A stretch of 30,613 bases of DNA. Origin: Bacillota bacterium (GTDB lineage: Bacteria; Bacillota; Dehalobacteriia; UBA4068). This document shows positions 18,401-26,031 of this stretch, piece by piece. Where the stretch lies: positions 1 through 30,613 of the forward strand of contig WRKD01000229.1 of assembly GCA_009778255.1 (NCBI GenBank). The letters run 5' to 3'. The stretch's first letter is position 1, and every line of letters begins with the position of its first letter. The notes under the pieces are model-generated. The model saw nothing but the letters and a program-made list of their open reading frames with translations. It did no database searches and was not told the DNA's origin. The position numbers and the translations under genes are program-made.

Positions 18401-21400
18401 TGGCTAGTTGGTTATATGCGCAATCTAAATATTGCAGCATATTGTTATTGGAAACATCCAATTCTCTTAACTGTTGGCTATGGCAAGATAATTTTTCCAA
18501 AGAGATAAAGTTTTCTATACCGGCTAAATCGCTGATAGAGTATGGCGCCGTATTCTTATAATCAATTTGCAAAGAGCTAATACTTGCTACATCATAATCA
18601 AAGATAGGGCCCTCCGGTTTAGCGGTTATCTCGCGTACAATTGTCAAAAAAACGGGGTCTTTAAAGGAGGCTGTAATATCTTTGCCGGTGGGCGGTTCGC
18701 CTTCATGTTGGGGGTAGAAGATGAAGTTGTCGTTTAAAACTAGCTCATGCCGGTCTTCCCAACCATTAACACTGTCAATAGTTTTCATATAGTTTCCGTA
18801 GCAATTCAGCCAGGCAAGATACTCATTATTTGTTATATCCAAGGTTTTTAAGTAATTGTTTGGGCAAAAAACTGCATAAAGCCAGGGGTTATTTGAAATA
18901 TCCAATGATGAAATATGATTACTGCCACAGTATAGATCCATCAGATTATTGTTTTGTGAAGTATCTAAACCTGCTAAATAATTACTATCGCAATCTATAT
19001 GCCAAAGTGCTGTATTAGCGCATATATCCAAAGTATTTAAGTGATTATTAGCGCAGGAAAAATACTGTAGCGCTGTATTATTAGAAACATTAAGGGTAGA
19101 CAATTTATTGTCACGGCAATAAAAACTTCTCAGCCAGGTATTCTTAGAAACATCCATATCAGTAAGTAGATTGCCACTACATTCTAACCAGGTGAGCGAA
19201 ATATTCTGTGATACATCTAAGGTGTTTAGCCTGTTATAAGAGCAATTTAATTCTTGCAACATAGTGTTTTTTGATACATCCAGCATTTCTAATTGCTGAG
19301 TATTACAATATAAACCTTCTAAAGATACAAAGTGTTCTATGCCGGATAAATCGCTAATAGAGTATGGCTCGGTATTCCAATAATCAATATACAAATACCT
19401 GATATCCGCTACATCATAATCAAGTATTGGCCCTTCCGGTTTAGCGGTTTTCTCGCGTACAATAGTCAAAAAAACGGGGTCTTTAAAGGATGCTGTAATA
19501 TCTTTACCGCTCGGTGGTTCGCCTAAGTGTTGAGGGTAGAAGATAAAGGTATCGTTTAAAACCAATGAATGTAAATCTTCCCAGCCAATTACATTTGCGA
19601 TAGATGGAATATAGTTTCCGGAGCACTCCAGCCAGGTGAGGTCAGTATTGTTTGCTACATCAAGCGTTCTTATATAGTTGCTTCTACAATAAAGTGAATA
19701 AAGGCGTGGGTTATCGGAAACATTCAATGAGGTAAGTTTATTATTGTTGCAAAATAAATATATCAGATTGCTATTTTGTGAAATATCTAATGAAGTCAAA
19801 TCATTGTAGCTGCAATCCAAATACCAAAGTTCTTTATTGCCAGAAATATTCAAAACAGTCATATTATTATAACCACAAGACAAGTTTTGCAGCATAGTAT
19901 TATTCGATATGTCAAGAGAGTTTAGCTGATCATCGCCGCAGTATAAAGTTATCAGCTTGGTATTGGCAGATATGTCTAATACTCCCAGTAAATTGTTATC
20001 GCACTCTAATTTCTCCAACAAGAGGTTTTGCGCTACATTTAATGCGGTTAATCGGTTTGAAGAACAAACTATACTACGTAACATTTTATTTTTAGAAACA
20101 TCAAGCGCCTCTAAGCCCTGATTATAACAATAAAGATATGTTAAAGAAGCGAAATGCTCTATGCCTGATAAATCTGTTATAGTATAAGGTATATCCCAAT
20201 TGCTCAGATATAATTCTCTTATGCCTGCTACATCGTAATCAAGTATAGGCCCCTCAGCTTTGCCGATAATCTCGCGTACAACCGCCAAAAACCCGGCGTC
20301 TTTAAAGGAGGCTGTAATATCTTTGCCGGTGGGCGGCTCGCCAAAGTGCTGAGGATAGAAAATGAAATTATCATCTAGGGCTAATGAATGCAGATCTTCC
20401 CAGCCTATAACCTTATCTAGAGATTCCATATAGTTTTCGGAGCAATCCAGCCAAGTAAGATTAACATTGTTCGATATATCCAACATTTTTAAATAATTGT
20501 TATAGCAGAACAAATTGCTTAGTACTGCGTTATTGGCTATATTCAGTGTGGTTAACCGGTTTTCCGGACAAAATAAGGTTTTAAGCAAGAGATTATTAGA
20601 TAAATCAAGTTTTTCTATTTCATTACTGTCACAATCTAAATAATTAAGAAACGGGCAGTTGGAAACATCTAATGCTTTTAATTTATTATACCAGCAAAAC
20701 AGTTCTATAAGCTTGGGGTTTTTTGATGTATCTAAGGCGGAAAGTTGATTAAAGCTACAGTTCAAATCTTCTAATAAGGGGTTTTGCGAAATGTCTAATA
20801 CGGAAAGCTGATTGGCTGCGCAATCTAAATACTGTAGATATGCGCTTTTCGCTATGTCGAGTTCGGATAAAAGGTTATATGAACAATATAAATACTGCAT
20901 CATTGTATTTGCCGATACATCTAAAGTACTCAATTGATTAAAAGAACAACCCAAAGAGAAAAGCTCTTTATTATTTGTAGTACTTAAATCTGTTAGCAAA
21001 TTGTCGTAGCAATGTAGTTGCTGCAGAGCGCTGTTTTTCGATACATCTAAAGTGGTTAATTGATTAAAAGAACAATTCAATAATTCTAAGTTACTGTTTT
21101 TAGATATATCCAGCATAGTCAGTTTATTAAAATCACAATTCAGTGTTGTTATCCCGCTAAAATATGATAAGCCGGTCATATCTTCAATAAGCATGTTTGT
21201 TACATCTAAATCTGTAAATGAAGCTAAGATTTCTTTATCTGTTGTGGAAATTATGCTGCTCTCTGTGCGCTGGGCGCCGTCATTATTAAGTAGAGTCAGT
21301 ACTTCGCGGCAAAAAAAGGTGTCGGGGAATTCTACAAAATACATACCAGGTTGTATCTCTGCCCACCGTGCATAGAGGTTTAAATCTTTATTAATCGGCT

Positions 21401-22997
21401 CTTTAAAGCTAAATCTCTCTGCGCTGCCCTCAATATACCATCCGCTGAAAGCATAACCCTCGCGCCTGGGTGAATATGTTTCCAGCAAATATGAGCCGGG
21501 AACTACTTTGGCTATATATGGATCACGGTTGCCATAGGCGAAATCGAATTTAACTCTATAAAGCGCCTGAGGATCTAAAAGTGCTGCATAAGAGTTAATA
21601 ATACCATAGCCATAATAGATGTCTTTTCCTATTTCCCCATTATCACGAGCCGTATTGCATAAAGCCTCTCGCACTTGCTTTTGAGTGTATTCCGGGTGTT
21701 TAGATATAATAAGCGCCGCCGCGCCGGAAACACAGGGGGCAGCCATAGAGGTTCCGCTATTATACTCATACAATCCGCCAATAAATGTAGAATATATTGC
21801 TGTGCCTGGCGCGGCAATATCTACTTGCGCCCCATAGTTGGAATAGCTTAAATCGATCTTATTATCCCACTTTATAGCGGAAACAGCGATAGTTTCATCA
21901 TAAGCCGCAGGATAAGCAATATAACCCGGGTCATAATTACCAGCGGCACACACCAAAGTAACACCGCTTGCCACGGCATTGGCTAGAGTTTCCTGCTCCA
22001 GAGCATCCGGGCCTCCCGAAAAATCTCTGCCGAAACTCATATTAATAACCTTAACCCCATTTTCTACGGCATAATTTACACCCCGTAGCCAGGAAGCCTG
22101 GTCTATATAATTAATTGCATATGGAAGATTAGCCTTGATAGTCATAATTACTGCCTGTGGAGCTATGCCGCTAACTCCCTCTTCATCGTTAGCCGCACCG
22201 GCTATTATACCGCTAACATGAACACCATGGCCATAATCATCCTCTACATAAGCTATACCTACCTGATTGGTGTAGGCATTGTAGGATTTTGCGGAAATGC
22301 GCCCTAAAAAATCGGGGTGATTTATATCAATGCCCGTATCAATAACTGCCACGAGCACATTTTCACCAGTAGATATATCCCAAGCTCGCTCATTATCCAT
22401 TATCGCATGCTGCCACTGCATAAAACAATCCGCTGCCTCGTCAAGTTGCGGCCTTGGTGGCATTATACCAGTTTTACTATATCGATCTGGCAGGGAAGAA
22501 GAAAAAGGTGCTGTATCAATCAGCAAGCTATGTTTATACGCACTCTTGCCAAAATCTCCCGCTTTATACATCATTTGCTTATCGTAACCATACTTAGCAT
22601 CACAGGTATGGTATAGTCTGTTAAAAGTCAATTGAGGCAATGGCAGATCATCCGGGCGCTCCTTCGGGTTTAACATGGCTATGCTTTGAGCAATAGCTTC
22701 TTGCGGGGAAGGGGTAATCAATACCGCAATACCATAAGCATATGATTTTAGTTCTAAGCCATATGCTTTAGCAATACTATACGCCTGCTCCAGTGTATCT
22801 GCCGGCGCTAAAACTTCCCCCGGTAAAAATTCAGCGCCCGCAACAATACTGTTGCTATAACTGCTGCTTTGTGAAAAGAATACTTGTGATTCGGTGCTTG
22901 AGGCTAACGCCGTTTGCAAAGGAAATACTCCCAACCATAAAACTACCGCTAATAATGGTGTAAGAACCGCTCTGGAAGTTATTTTTGTATACTTCAT
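15456..22997 (-). CDS. Giant secreted S8 (subtilisin-like) protease with leucine-rich repeats and cohesin-like domain
   Basis: 2513-aa exported protein. Residues 1-33 are a signal peptide. The S8 catalytic domain (about 205-475) has the full triad: D220 in VAVIDTGID, H257 in GHGVHVSG and S417 in GTSMAAP, with oxyanion Asn354. A Listeria-Bacteroides repeat (InlB B-repeat type) follows at about 478-546. About 49 units of 21-residue leucine-rich repeats with the pattern LxCxxNxLxxLDxSxN then run from about 610 to 2060 in six blocks, each block opened or closed by a non-LRR cap. An Ig-like domain (about 2092-2180), a cohesin-like domain (about 2182-2285) and an unrecognised 230-residue tail complete it. 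I see no LPXTG, SLH or dockerin motif. AAAGGAG precedes ATG 22997. The role is probably binding and degrading an extracellular protein, but the target is unknown. Confidence 0.9.
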   Translation of the reverse strand: MKYTKITSRAVLTPLLAVVLWLGVFPLQTALASSTESQVFFSQSSSYSNSIVAGAEFLPGEVLAPADTLEQAYSIAKAYGLELKSYAYGIAVLITPSPQEAIAQSIAMLNPKERPDDLPLPQLTFNRLYHTCDAKYGYDKQMMYKAGDFGKSAYKHSLLIDTAPFSSSLPDRYSKTGIMPPRPQLDEAADCFMQWQHAIMDNERAWDISTGENVLVAVIDTGIDINHPDFLGRISAKSYNAYTNQVGIAYVEDDYGHGVHVSGIIAGAANDEEGVSGIAPQAVIMTIKANLPYAINYIDQASWLRGVNYAVENGVKVINMSFGRDFSGGPDALEQETLANAVASGVTLVCAAGNYDPGYIAYPAAYDETIAVSAIKWDNKIDLSYSNYGAQVDIAAPGTAIYSTFIGGLYEYNSGTSMAAPCVSGAAALIISKHPEYTQKQVREALCNTARDNGEIGKDIYYGYGIINSYAALLDPQALYRVKFDFAYGNRDPYIAKVVPGSYLLETYSPRREGYAFSGWYIEGSAERFSFKEPINKDLNLYARWAEIQPGMYFVEFPDTFFCREVLTLLNNDGAQRTESSIISTTDKEILASFTDLDVTNMLIEDMTGLSYFSGITTLNCDFNKLTMLDISKNSNLELLNCSFNQLTTLDVSKNSALQQLHCYDNLLTDLSTTNNKELFSLGCSFNQLSTLDVSANTMMQYLYCSYNLLSELDIAKSAYLQYLDCAANQLSVLDISQNPLLEDLNCSFNQLSALDTSKNPKLIELFCWYNKLKALDVSNCPFLNYLDCDSNEIEKLDLSNNLLLKTLFCPENRLTTLNIANNAVLSNLFCYNNYLKMLDISNNVNLTWLDCSENYMESLDKVIGWEDLHSLALDDNFIFYPQHFGEPPTGKDITASFKDAGFLAVVREIIGKAEGPILDYDVAGIRELYLSNWDIPYTITDLSGIEHFASLTYLYCYNQGLEALDVSKNKMLRSIVCSSNRLTALNVAQNLLLEKLECDNNLLGVLDISANTKLITLYCGDDQLNSLDISNNTMLQNLSCGYNNMTVLNISGNKELWYLDCSYNDLTSLDISQNSNLIYLFCNNNKLTSLNVSDNPRLYSLYCRSNYIRTLDVANNTDLTWLECSGNYIPSIANVIGWEDLHSLVLNDTFIFYPQHLGEPPSGKDITASFKDPVFLTIVREKTAKPEGPILDYDVADIRYLYIDYWNTEPYSISDLSGIEHFVSLEGLYCNTQQLEMLDVSKNTMLQELNCSYNRLNTLDVSQNISLTWLECSGNLLTDMDVSKNTWLRSFYCRDNKLSTLNVSNNTALQYFSCANNHLNTLDICANTALWHIDCDSNYLAGLDTSQNNNLMDLYCGSNHISSLDISNNPWLYAVFCPNNYLKTLDITNNEYLAWLNCYGNYMKTIDSVNGWEDRHELVLNDNFIFYPQHEGEPPTGKDITASFKDPVFLTIVREITAKPEGPIFDYDVASISSLQIDYKNTAPYSISDLAGIENFISLEKLSCHSQQLRELDVSNNNMLQYLDCAYNQLATLDLSQNPWLYWLDCFNNQLNYLNIDLNTELISLNCSNNRFRSLDITKNIKLEYLNCYNLGLYSLDISKNTQLDTIICSSNNLSALDLSNNTNLVSLYCSENPLYSLDVSNNILLRVLSCSSNRLTTLDISQSINLENLSCEGNQLTILDVSNNTVLNYLSCFNNEFYSLYDVIGWQELGLIMYDSFYFFPQNIFVLPDTFYTEFPDPCFRREVLRILNTDGGNRSHSSIVSAADIATLATISQLNVANMDIADMTGLSYFSGLRYLWCGGNLLTILDISKNSALLYLDCSQNYFTTTDLVIGWQELGLILEESFIFDLQKETLSFLEEFPDASFRSNVLSILNLEDGGKRSDKSIITDRDKEKMNSFIALFLNSSGISNLTGLSYFSGIKMLWCDYNMLNELDVSFLTGLELLSCAYNQIRTLDVSHNLALEELSCRNNQIRTLDLSHNLALKELSCRSNQLTSLDLTNNRALRELNCPINRIRVLDLSQNSLLETLNCGNNLLTTLDVLQNVSLKNLFCDYNYMQSPDDVLGWQKLGLIMDKTFWFYPQNTEFFISVADIIEVPTQAFIGSPLLLSGTVLPANATNKYIEWSVVDAGDTGAIISGNALHTLAPGIVIIRAEIEDALAIGTAYNKDFTITVEEEVFEKYNYTVFLNPHQNSYSPGDTVLVDLMLTGDINYTQISAELAYNADVLDYAGYEGLQGWVASVNQLEQGNISVRSIPSSDAVFGETCTTPVQIVTLSFVVKEELTSKNRASELSFKSLYVGPPAGYIGAATAPGLPLIINLAYESADMTCYGIVTRKSWGAKGWYYLINGEVVYGEYRTIDIERLPIAISYNVPEEGIGLENIIVFARPNTFDTTKTWINFLYINILTYSYMYDYSFFYGVYGIAESYSSTYKALSIIGEGSYNYGTKVMVDCSSAYIYDMVEDDEIDAKDLVGCFVLAICDKYGEAVFVAKVNPDYGDTDINIEAIQTSTPKL
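18660..20342 (-). repeat. Tandem intragenic supermodules of about 820 bp in the protease gene
   Basis: A DNA block encoding GEPPTGKDITASFKD and the following cap recurs three times, anchored at 18660, 19482 and 20301, giving spacings of 822 and 819 bp (274 and 273 codons). Each full period holds nine LRR units plus one cap. The third copy runs on into a block of ten LRRs that ends with a different cap near 17850. The cap DNA is nearly identical between copies while the LRR DNA is more diverged. This points to duplication of whole modules followed by drift or gene conversion. Confidence 0.85.
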
Positions 22998-23048
22998 CTC
23001 TACACTCCTTTAATTAAATTTGCTTATTAGTATTATTATATTTACTAT

Positions 23049-23075
23049 ATTATACATATTGCTAATAATTGTCAA
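23049..23075 (-). promoter_or_regulatory. Candidate promoter of the giant protease gene
   Basis: Minus-strand TTGACA (23070-23075) and TATAAT (23049-23054) both match consensus exactly, but the spacer is only 15 bp. It lies about 50 bp upstream of the start codon in very AT-rich DNA. A shifted -10 is possible. Confidence 0.5.
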
Positions 23076-23370
23076 GAGATTCACATGAAGTGTTGATATT
23101 TTTATGAAAAATAGATTAATTTATGTGTCTTTTTATGTATAATATGTAATTTTCTGTAGATGTAGCATGAATTGATCCCTGCCAAAACTGGAATTATTTC
23201 CAAGCGCCAGTGCATTATCATTGCCGGTCGGTATAATTAAGAAAATCTTGCCTGGTCTTTCCGAGAGTTTAGCAAATATTAAAAAAAATGAGAATCATTG
23301 AAGGAAAATAAAAACTTATATAGAAGAGTAGAAAATATTAATAATAATAATATTTCGACATATATCTAGT
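23076..23370 (+). other. AT-rich stretch between the protease and RHS genes, no gene seen
   Basis: About 300 bp between the divergent protease and RHS reading frames. I find no open frame with family character, no stable hairpin and no convincing plus-strand promoter or ribosome site for the RHS frame. This fits the view that the RHS gene has lost its true 5' end. Confidence 0.5.
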
Positions 23371-25428
23371 ATGTTTGTAGATTATTCATGTTTTAATCCA
23401 ACTAACTTTGTGTTATGCCACCCCATTAGGCAATTATTATTCTTGTGCAACTTCTTAAATTCTAACAAGAACAGCGAGCTGATACCCATGATGTACTGGA
23501 ACGATGCCGTCAACTTCGCTTTTTACGCCTTAGATAGAATCGTTAACGTCAATGACCAAAACGGCAAAATAACGGTCTACACCTACGACGCGGCAGGCCA
23601 GCTTTTGACCCAATTGGTCAATGATCCCTCAGACAAGAAAAATAAACAAATCCTCCACACCTATACGTACGGCCCCCAAGGCAATATCCTGCATGAAGTG
23701 CGCACAGGAGCAGGCGGTCAGGATAATTTTGACCGTACCCATGTTTATGACGCTCTTAACAGGCTGACAGCTACTAACGGTTATGAAGGTCAAAAATCCA
23801 AAGACCACACCTATGAATACGACAGCCTGGGCAACCTGCTCTATGAAAAAAACGCCAATGGCAATAACAAAGGCAACGAATACTGGTATAACAACCTTAA
23901 TCAGCAAATACAAAAGCTGGTAGATAACAAAGACAATTATACATATACTTTCGATTACCGAGGTAACTTGATAAAAGGCGTTTACAACAAGCAAATCGGC
24001 AATCCAAGCAAAGACGAAATAATGGAACAATACATCTACGACGCCACCAGAGCTAGCGCCGCGATGTATACATCGCGAGTGATAGCTACGTGCAGTAGCT
24101 TAGGTTTTGACGATGTCAAAAGCAAGCTTACTGCCAACCGTATGGTAAAGGGCAGCAAATACCTTGGCACAAGTGTAGATTATGAGTATTCCTATTACAT
24201 TTACAATGGCCTAGGCTACCTGGTAGGCAATGAATGGATCATAGCCAAGAACGGCTATGGCTATCACGGGGTAGGGCTATCCTTGGATCCGTCTGAGCAA
24301 GTAAACGGTGTAGTAGTCTGCGACCGACACAGCCACGTTACCGGCAACGGACACATCAACCACACCGGCAAAGGCTATACCACCGGCGGTACAACCGGCG
24401 GCGCTGTACCGAAGATAGACAATAAGAAGTATGCGGTAGTGCATAAAGATCATGTAATAGATTACACCAGTCCATTGCAAAACATCATTATGGAAACAGA
24501 AAGCGGCGATGGCGGCTTGACCTATCGCTACAGCTATGGCTTGCAAAAAGACAACGTGGTAATTTACGGCATCCCCAACGGCGCGGGCAGTCTGCTACAA
24601 AAACAGAACTATCCCAGCGGAGCGCAGAACATAGTCAAGCTGTACTATCACCATGACCACCTTGGCAGCACGGATTATCTTACGGATAATGTGGCCGGCA
24701 AGGTTACCAGTTATGCGACTTATGATGATTGGGGTGAGCTGACAGCTAAAGCCATTGTAAAGATGGGTGTACGGATGCTGGATTTGGTGCAGGAGTACAC
24801 CGGGCATTCCTATGATCAGGTGCTCGGGATTTACTATGCGAAGGCGAGGATGTATGACGCGGCGGTTAGGCGGTTTATGGCGGTGGATTGGGCTGGGAGT
24901 AACTTGGCGTATACGCAGACGTTTAATCAGTATGCCTATGTGATCAATAATCCAATTAAATATGTTGATTTGTTTGGGCTATATCCAGCTTTGGTTCCTG
25001 GTGTAAAAATTAATGTTGGTGACAAAACACTTGATCTCTATTTTGATTATGTCACGAATACATATTATGTTGATTTCTTCGAAGCAGCCGTTGGATGGGA
25101 TGTTAGATGGCAATTGCTACCTGATGAACTGAATGATGGCGAGTTTCGTGCATATACGTTGTATTCACCTAATGATGTCTATAAAACAAGAATTAGTATG
25201 TTTATGGACAATCACACTAATAAGCTAAATTATACCTGGAATAGTAAGTCAAGTAGGCTATTTACTACTGGTGATGGCCTATATCTTGTTGAGCTTGATT
25301 ATTTTGCTAAACTCATGTGTGCTGCAGGTTGGAACAAAGAATATAGCTTTACGATTCCTTCTGTGTACCTCAGTCCATCTGCGCAGCCTGGAAATCTGTA
25401 TATTGATATTTCGAAACCAAAAATGTAA
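23371..25428 (+). CDS. RHS repeat protein, 5'-truncated, with C-terminal toxin tip cut by a stop codon
   Basis: 685-residue open frame of the RHS/YD-repeat polymorphic-toxin class. YD repeats start abruptly at about residue 50 (YALDRIVNVND, TYDAAGQLL), and nothing before that resembles RHS, a signal peptide or a start region. No ribosome site precedes ATG 23371, so the 5' end is probably lost. The conserved RHS core is at about 425-537 (YYHHDHLGSTDYL, ARMYDAAVRRFMAVDWA, NNPIKYVDLFGL). After DLFGL (from 24982) base use becomes more AT-rich and the variable tip begins. The tip has a region loosely like copper-amine-oxidase N-terminal (stalk) domains, then VYLSPSAQPGN, the opening of an amidase domain. 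TAA 25426-25428 interrupts that domain, which continues in the same frame downstream. An in-frame palindromic insertion lies at 24043-24136. Confidence 0.85.
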   Translation: MFVDYSCFNPTNFVLCHPIRQLLFLCNFLNSNKNSELIPMMYWNDAVNFAFYALDRIVNVNDQNGKITVYTYDAAGQLLTQLVNDPSDKKNKQILHTYTYGPQGNILHEVRTGAGGQDNFDRTHVYDALNRLTATNGYEGQKSKDHTYEYDSLGNLLYEKNANGNNKGNEYWYNNLNQQIQKLVDNKDNYTYTFDYRGNLIKGVYNKQIGNPSKDEIMEQYIYDATRASAAMYTSRVIATCSSLGFDDVKSKLTANRMVKGSKYLGTSVDYEYSYYIYNGLGYLVGNEWIIAKNGYGYHGVGLSLDPSEQVNGVVVCDRHSHVTGNGHINHTGKGYTTGGTTGGAVPKIDNKKYAVVHKDHVIDYTSPLQNIIMETESGDGGLTYRYSYGLQKDNVVIYGIPNGAGSLLQKQNYPSGAQNIVKLYYHHDHLGSTDYLTDNVAGKVTSYATYDDWGELTAKAIVKMGVRMLDLVQEYTGHSYDQVLGIYYAKARMYDAAVRRFMAVDWAGSNLAYTQTFNQYAYVINNPIKYVDLFGLYPALVPGVKINVGDKTLDLYFDYVTNTYYVDFFEAAVGWDVRWQLLPDELNDGEFRAYTLYSPNDVYKTRISMFMDNHTNKLNYTWNSKSSRLFTTGDGLYLVELDYFAKLMCAAGWNKEYSFTIPSVYLSPSAQPGNLYIDISKPKM
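24043..24136 (+). repeat. In-frame palindromic insertion inside the RHS gene
   Basis: The RHS motif that should read YDA(T)NRMV is split by about 90 bp (30 codons). The insert contains a perfect 18-bp palindrome CGCGATGTATACATCGCG (24060-24077), then a nested hairpin: GCAGTAGCTT (24092-24101) against AAGCTTACTGC (24124-24134), enclosing TTTTGAC (24105-24111) and GTCAAAA (24115-24121). GCCA occurs at both edges (24043-24046 and 24133-24136), a possible target duplication. It has no stop and keeps frame. I infer a small mobile palindromic element of the kind known as RPE in Rickettsia, but I do not claim the same family. Confidence 0.7.
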
Positions 25429-25941
25429 TACTATAAAGATAATAACAAGGATAAAAACTTATCAGAGCAAGATGTTATGCGTGATATCGCGGACATTGTC
25501 AAAAATGAATTGATGCAGAAAGGGATTACGGTGCATCTAGGACATAAAGGTACAGGAAATGTCGTAGAAGCTAACGCTTTAAACCCTCAACCTACTGCAT
25601 ATGTTGCTTTACATAGTAATGGTGAGGGTGGAAAAGTACCGACCGGAAAAACAAGAGGAACTTTGATATTTACAAAAAATGATGAACTCAGCAATAGGCT
25701 AGGAAAATTAGTTATGGAAAAAATCATTCAAATAGCTCCATCTGAAACTAGAAATGGCAGTGGGATTCTCGATGGAAATAAGGCAAATTTATATGAATGT
25801 AAAAAACCTAAAATGCCGACTATTTTAATTGAATATGGTTATCACGACAACATAGAGGATGCTACATGGATACTCAATAATAAGGCGCTTTTAGCTAGAC
25901 AGACAGCTCAAGGTATTGCCAGCTATCTTCGTATGCTGTAA
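25429..25941 (+). pseudogene. N-acetylmuramoyl-L-alanine amidase domain, severed part of the RHS toxin tip
   Basis: After the TAA that ends the RHS frame, the same frame stays open (YYKDNNKDKNLSEQDVMRD...) to 25941. It encodes an amidase_3-type domain: Glu in NLSEQD, His in YVALHSNGEGG and catalytic-type Glu in TILIEYGYHDN. The N-terminal strand of this domain (VYLSPSAQ) lies before the stop, so one domain is divided by a single codon. The first ATG after the stop is 25477, without a ribosome site, and a product from there would lack the opening strand. The enzyme class cleaves the MurNAc-L-Ala bond of peptidoglycan, which would make the intact RHS tip a cell-wall-degrading toxin. It could instead be annotated as a separate 154-aa amidase gene from 25477. 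Confidence 0.8.
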
Positions 25942-26031
25942 CCTGCTGCATGCGTTTCAATTTACCCGCAAAAGGTTTCGATTCTTTGCAGGCAAACAGC
26001 AGTACCAAGAAATAATACGAGGATAGTTAAA

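Noticed and set aside
16800..21140. CRISPR-like or satellite DNA array
   Set aside because: The regular spacing of about 63 bp comes from 21-residue leucine-rich repeats in one open frame. The DNA units are diverged and there are no unique spacers.
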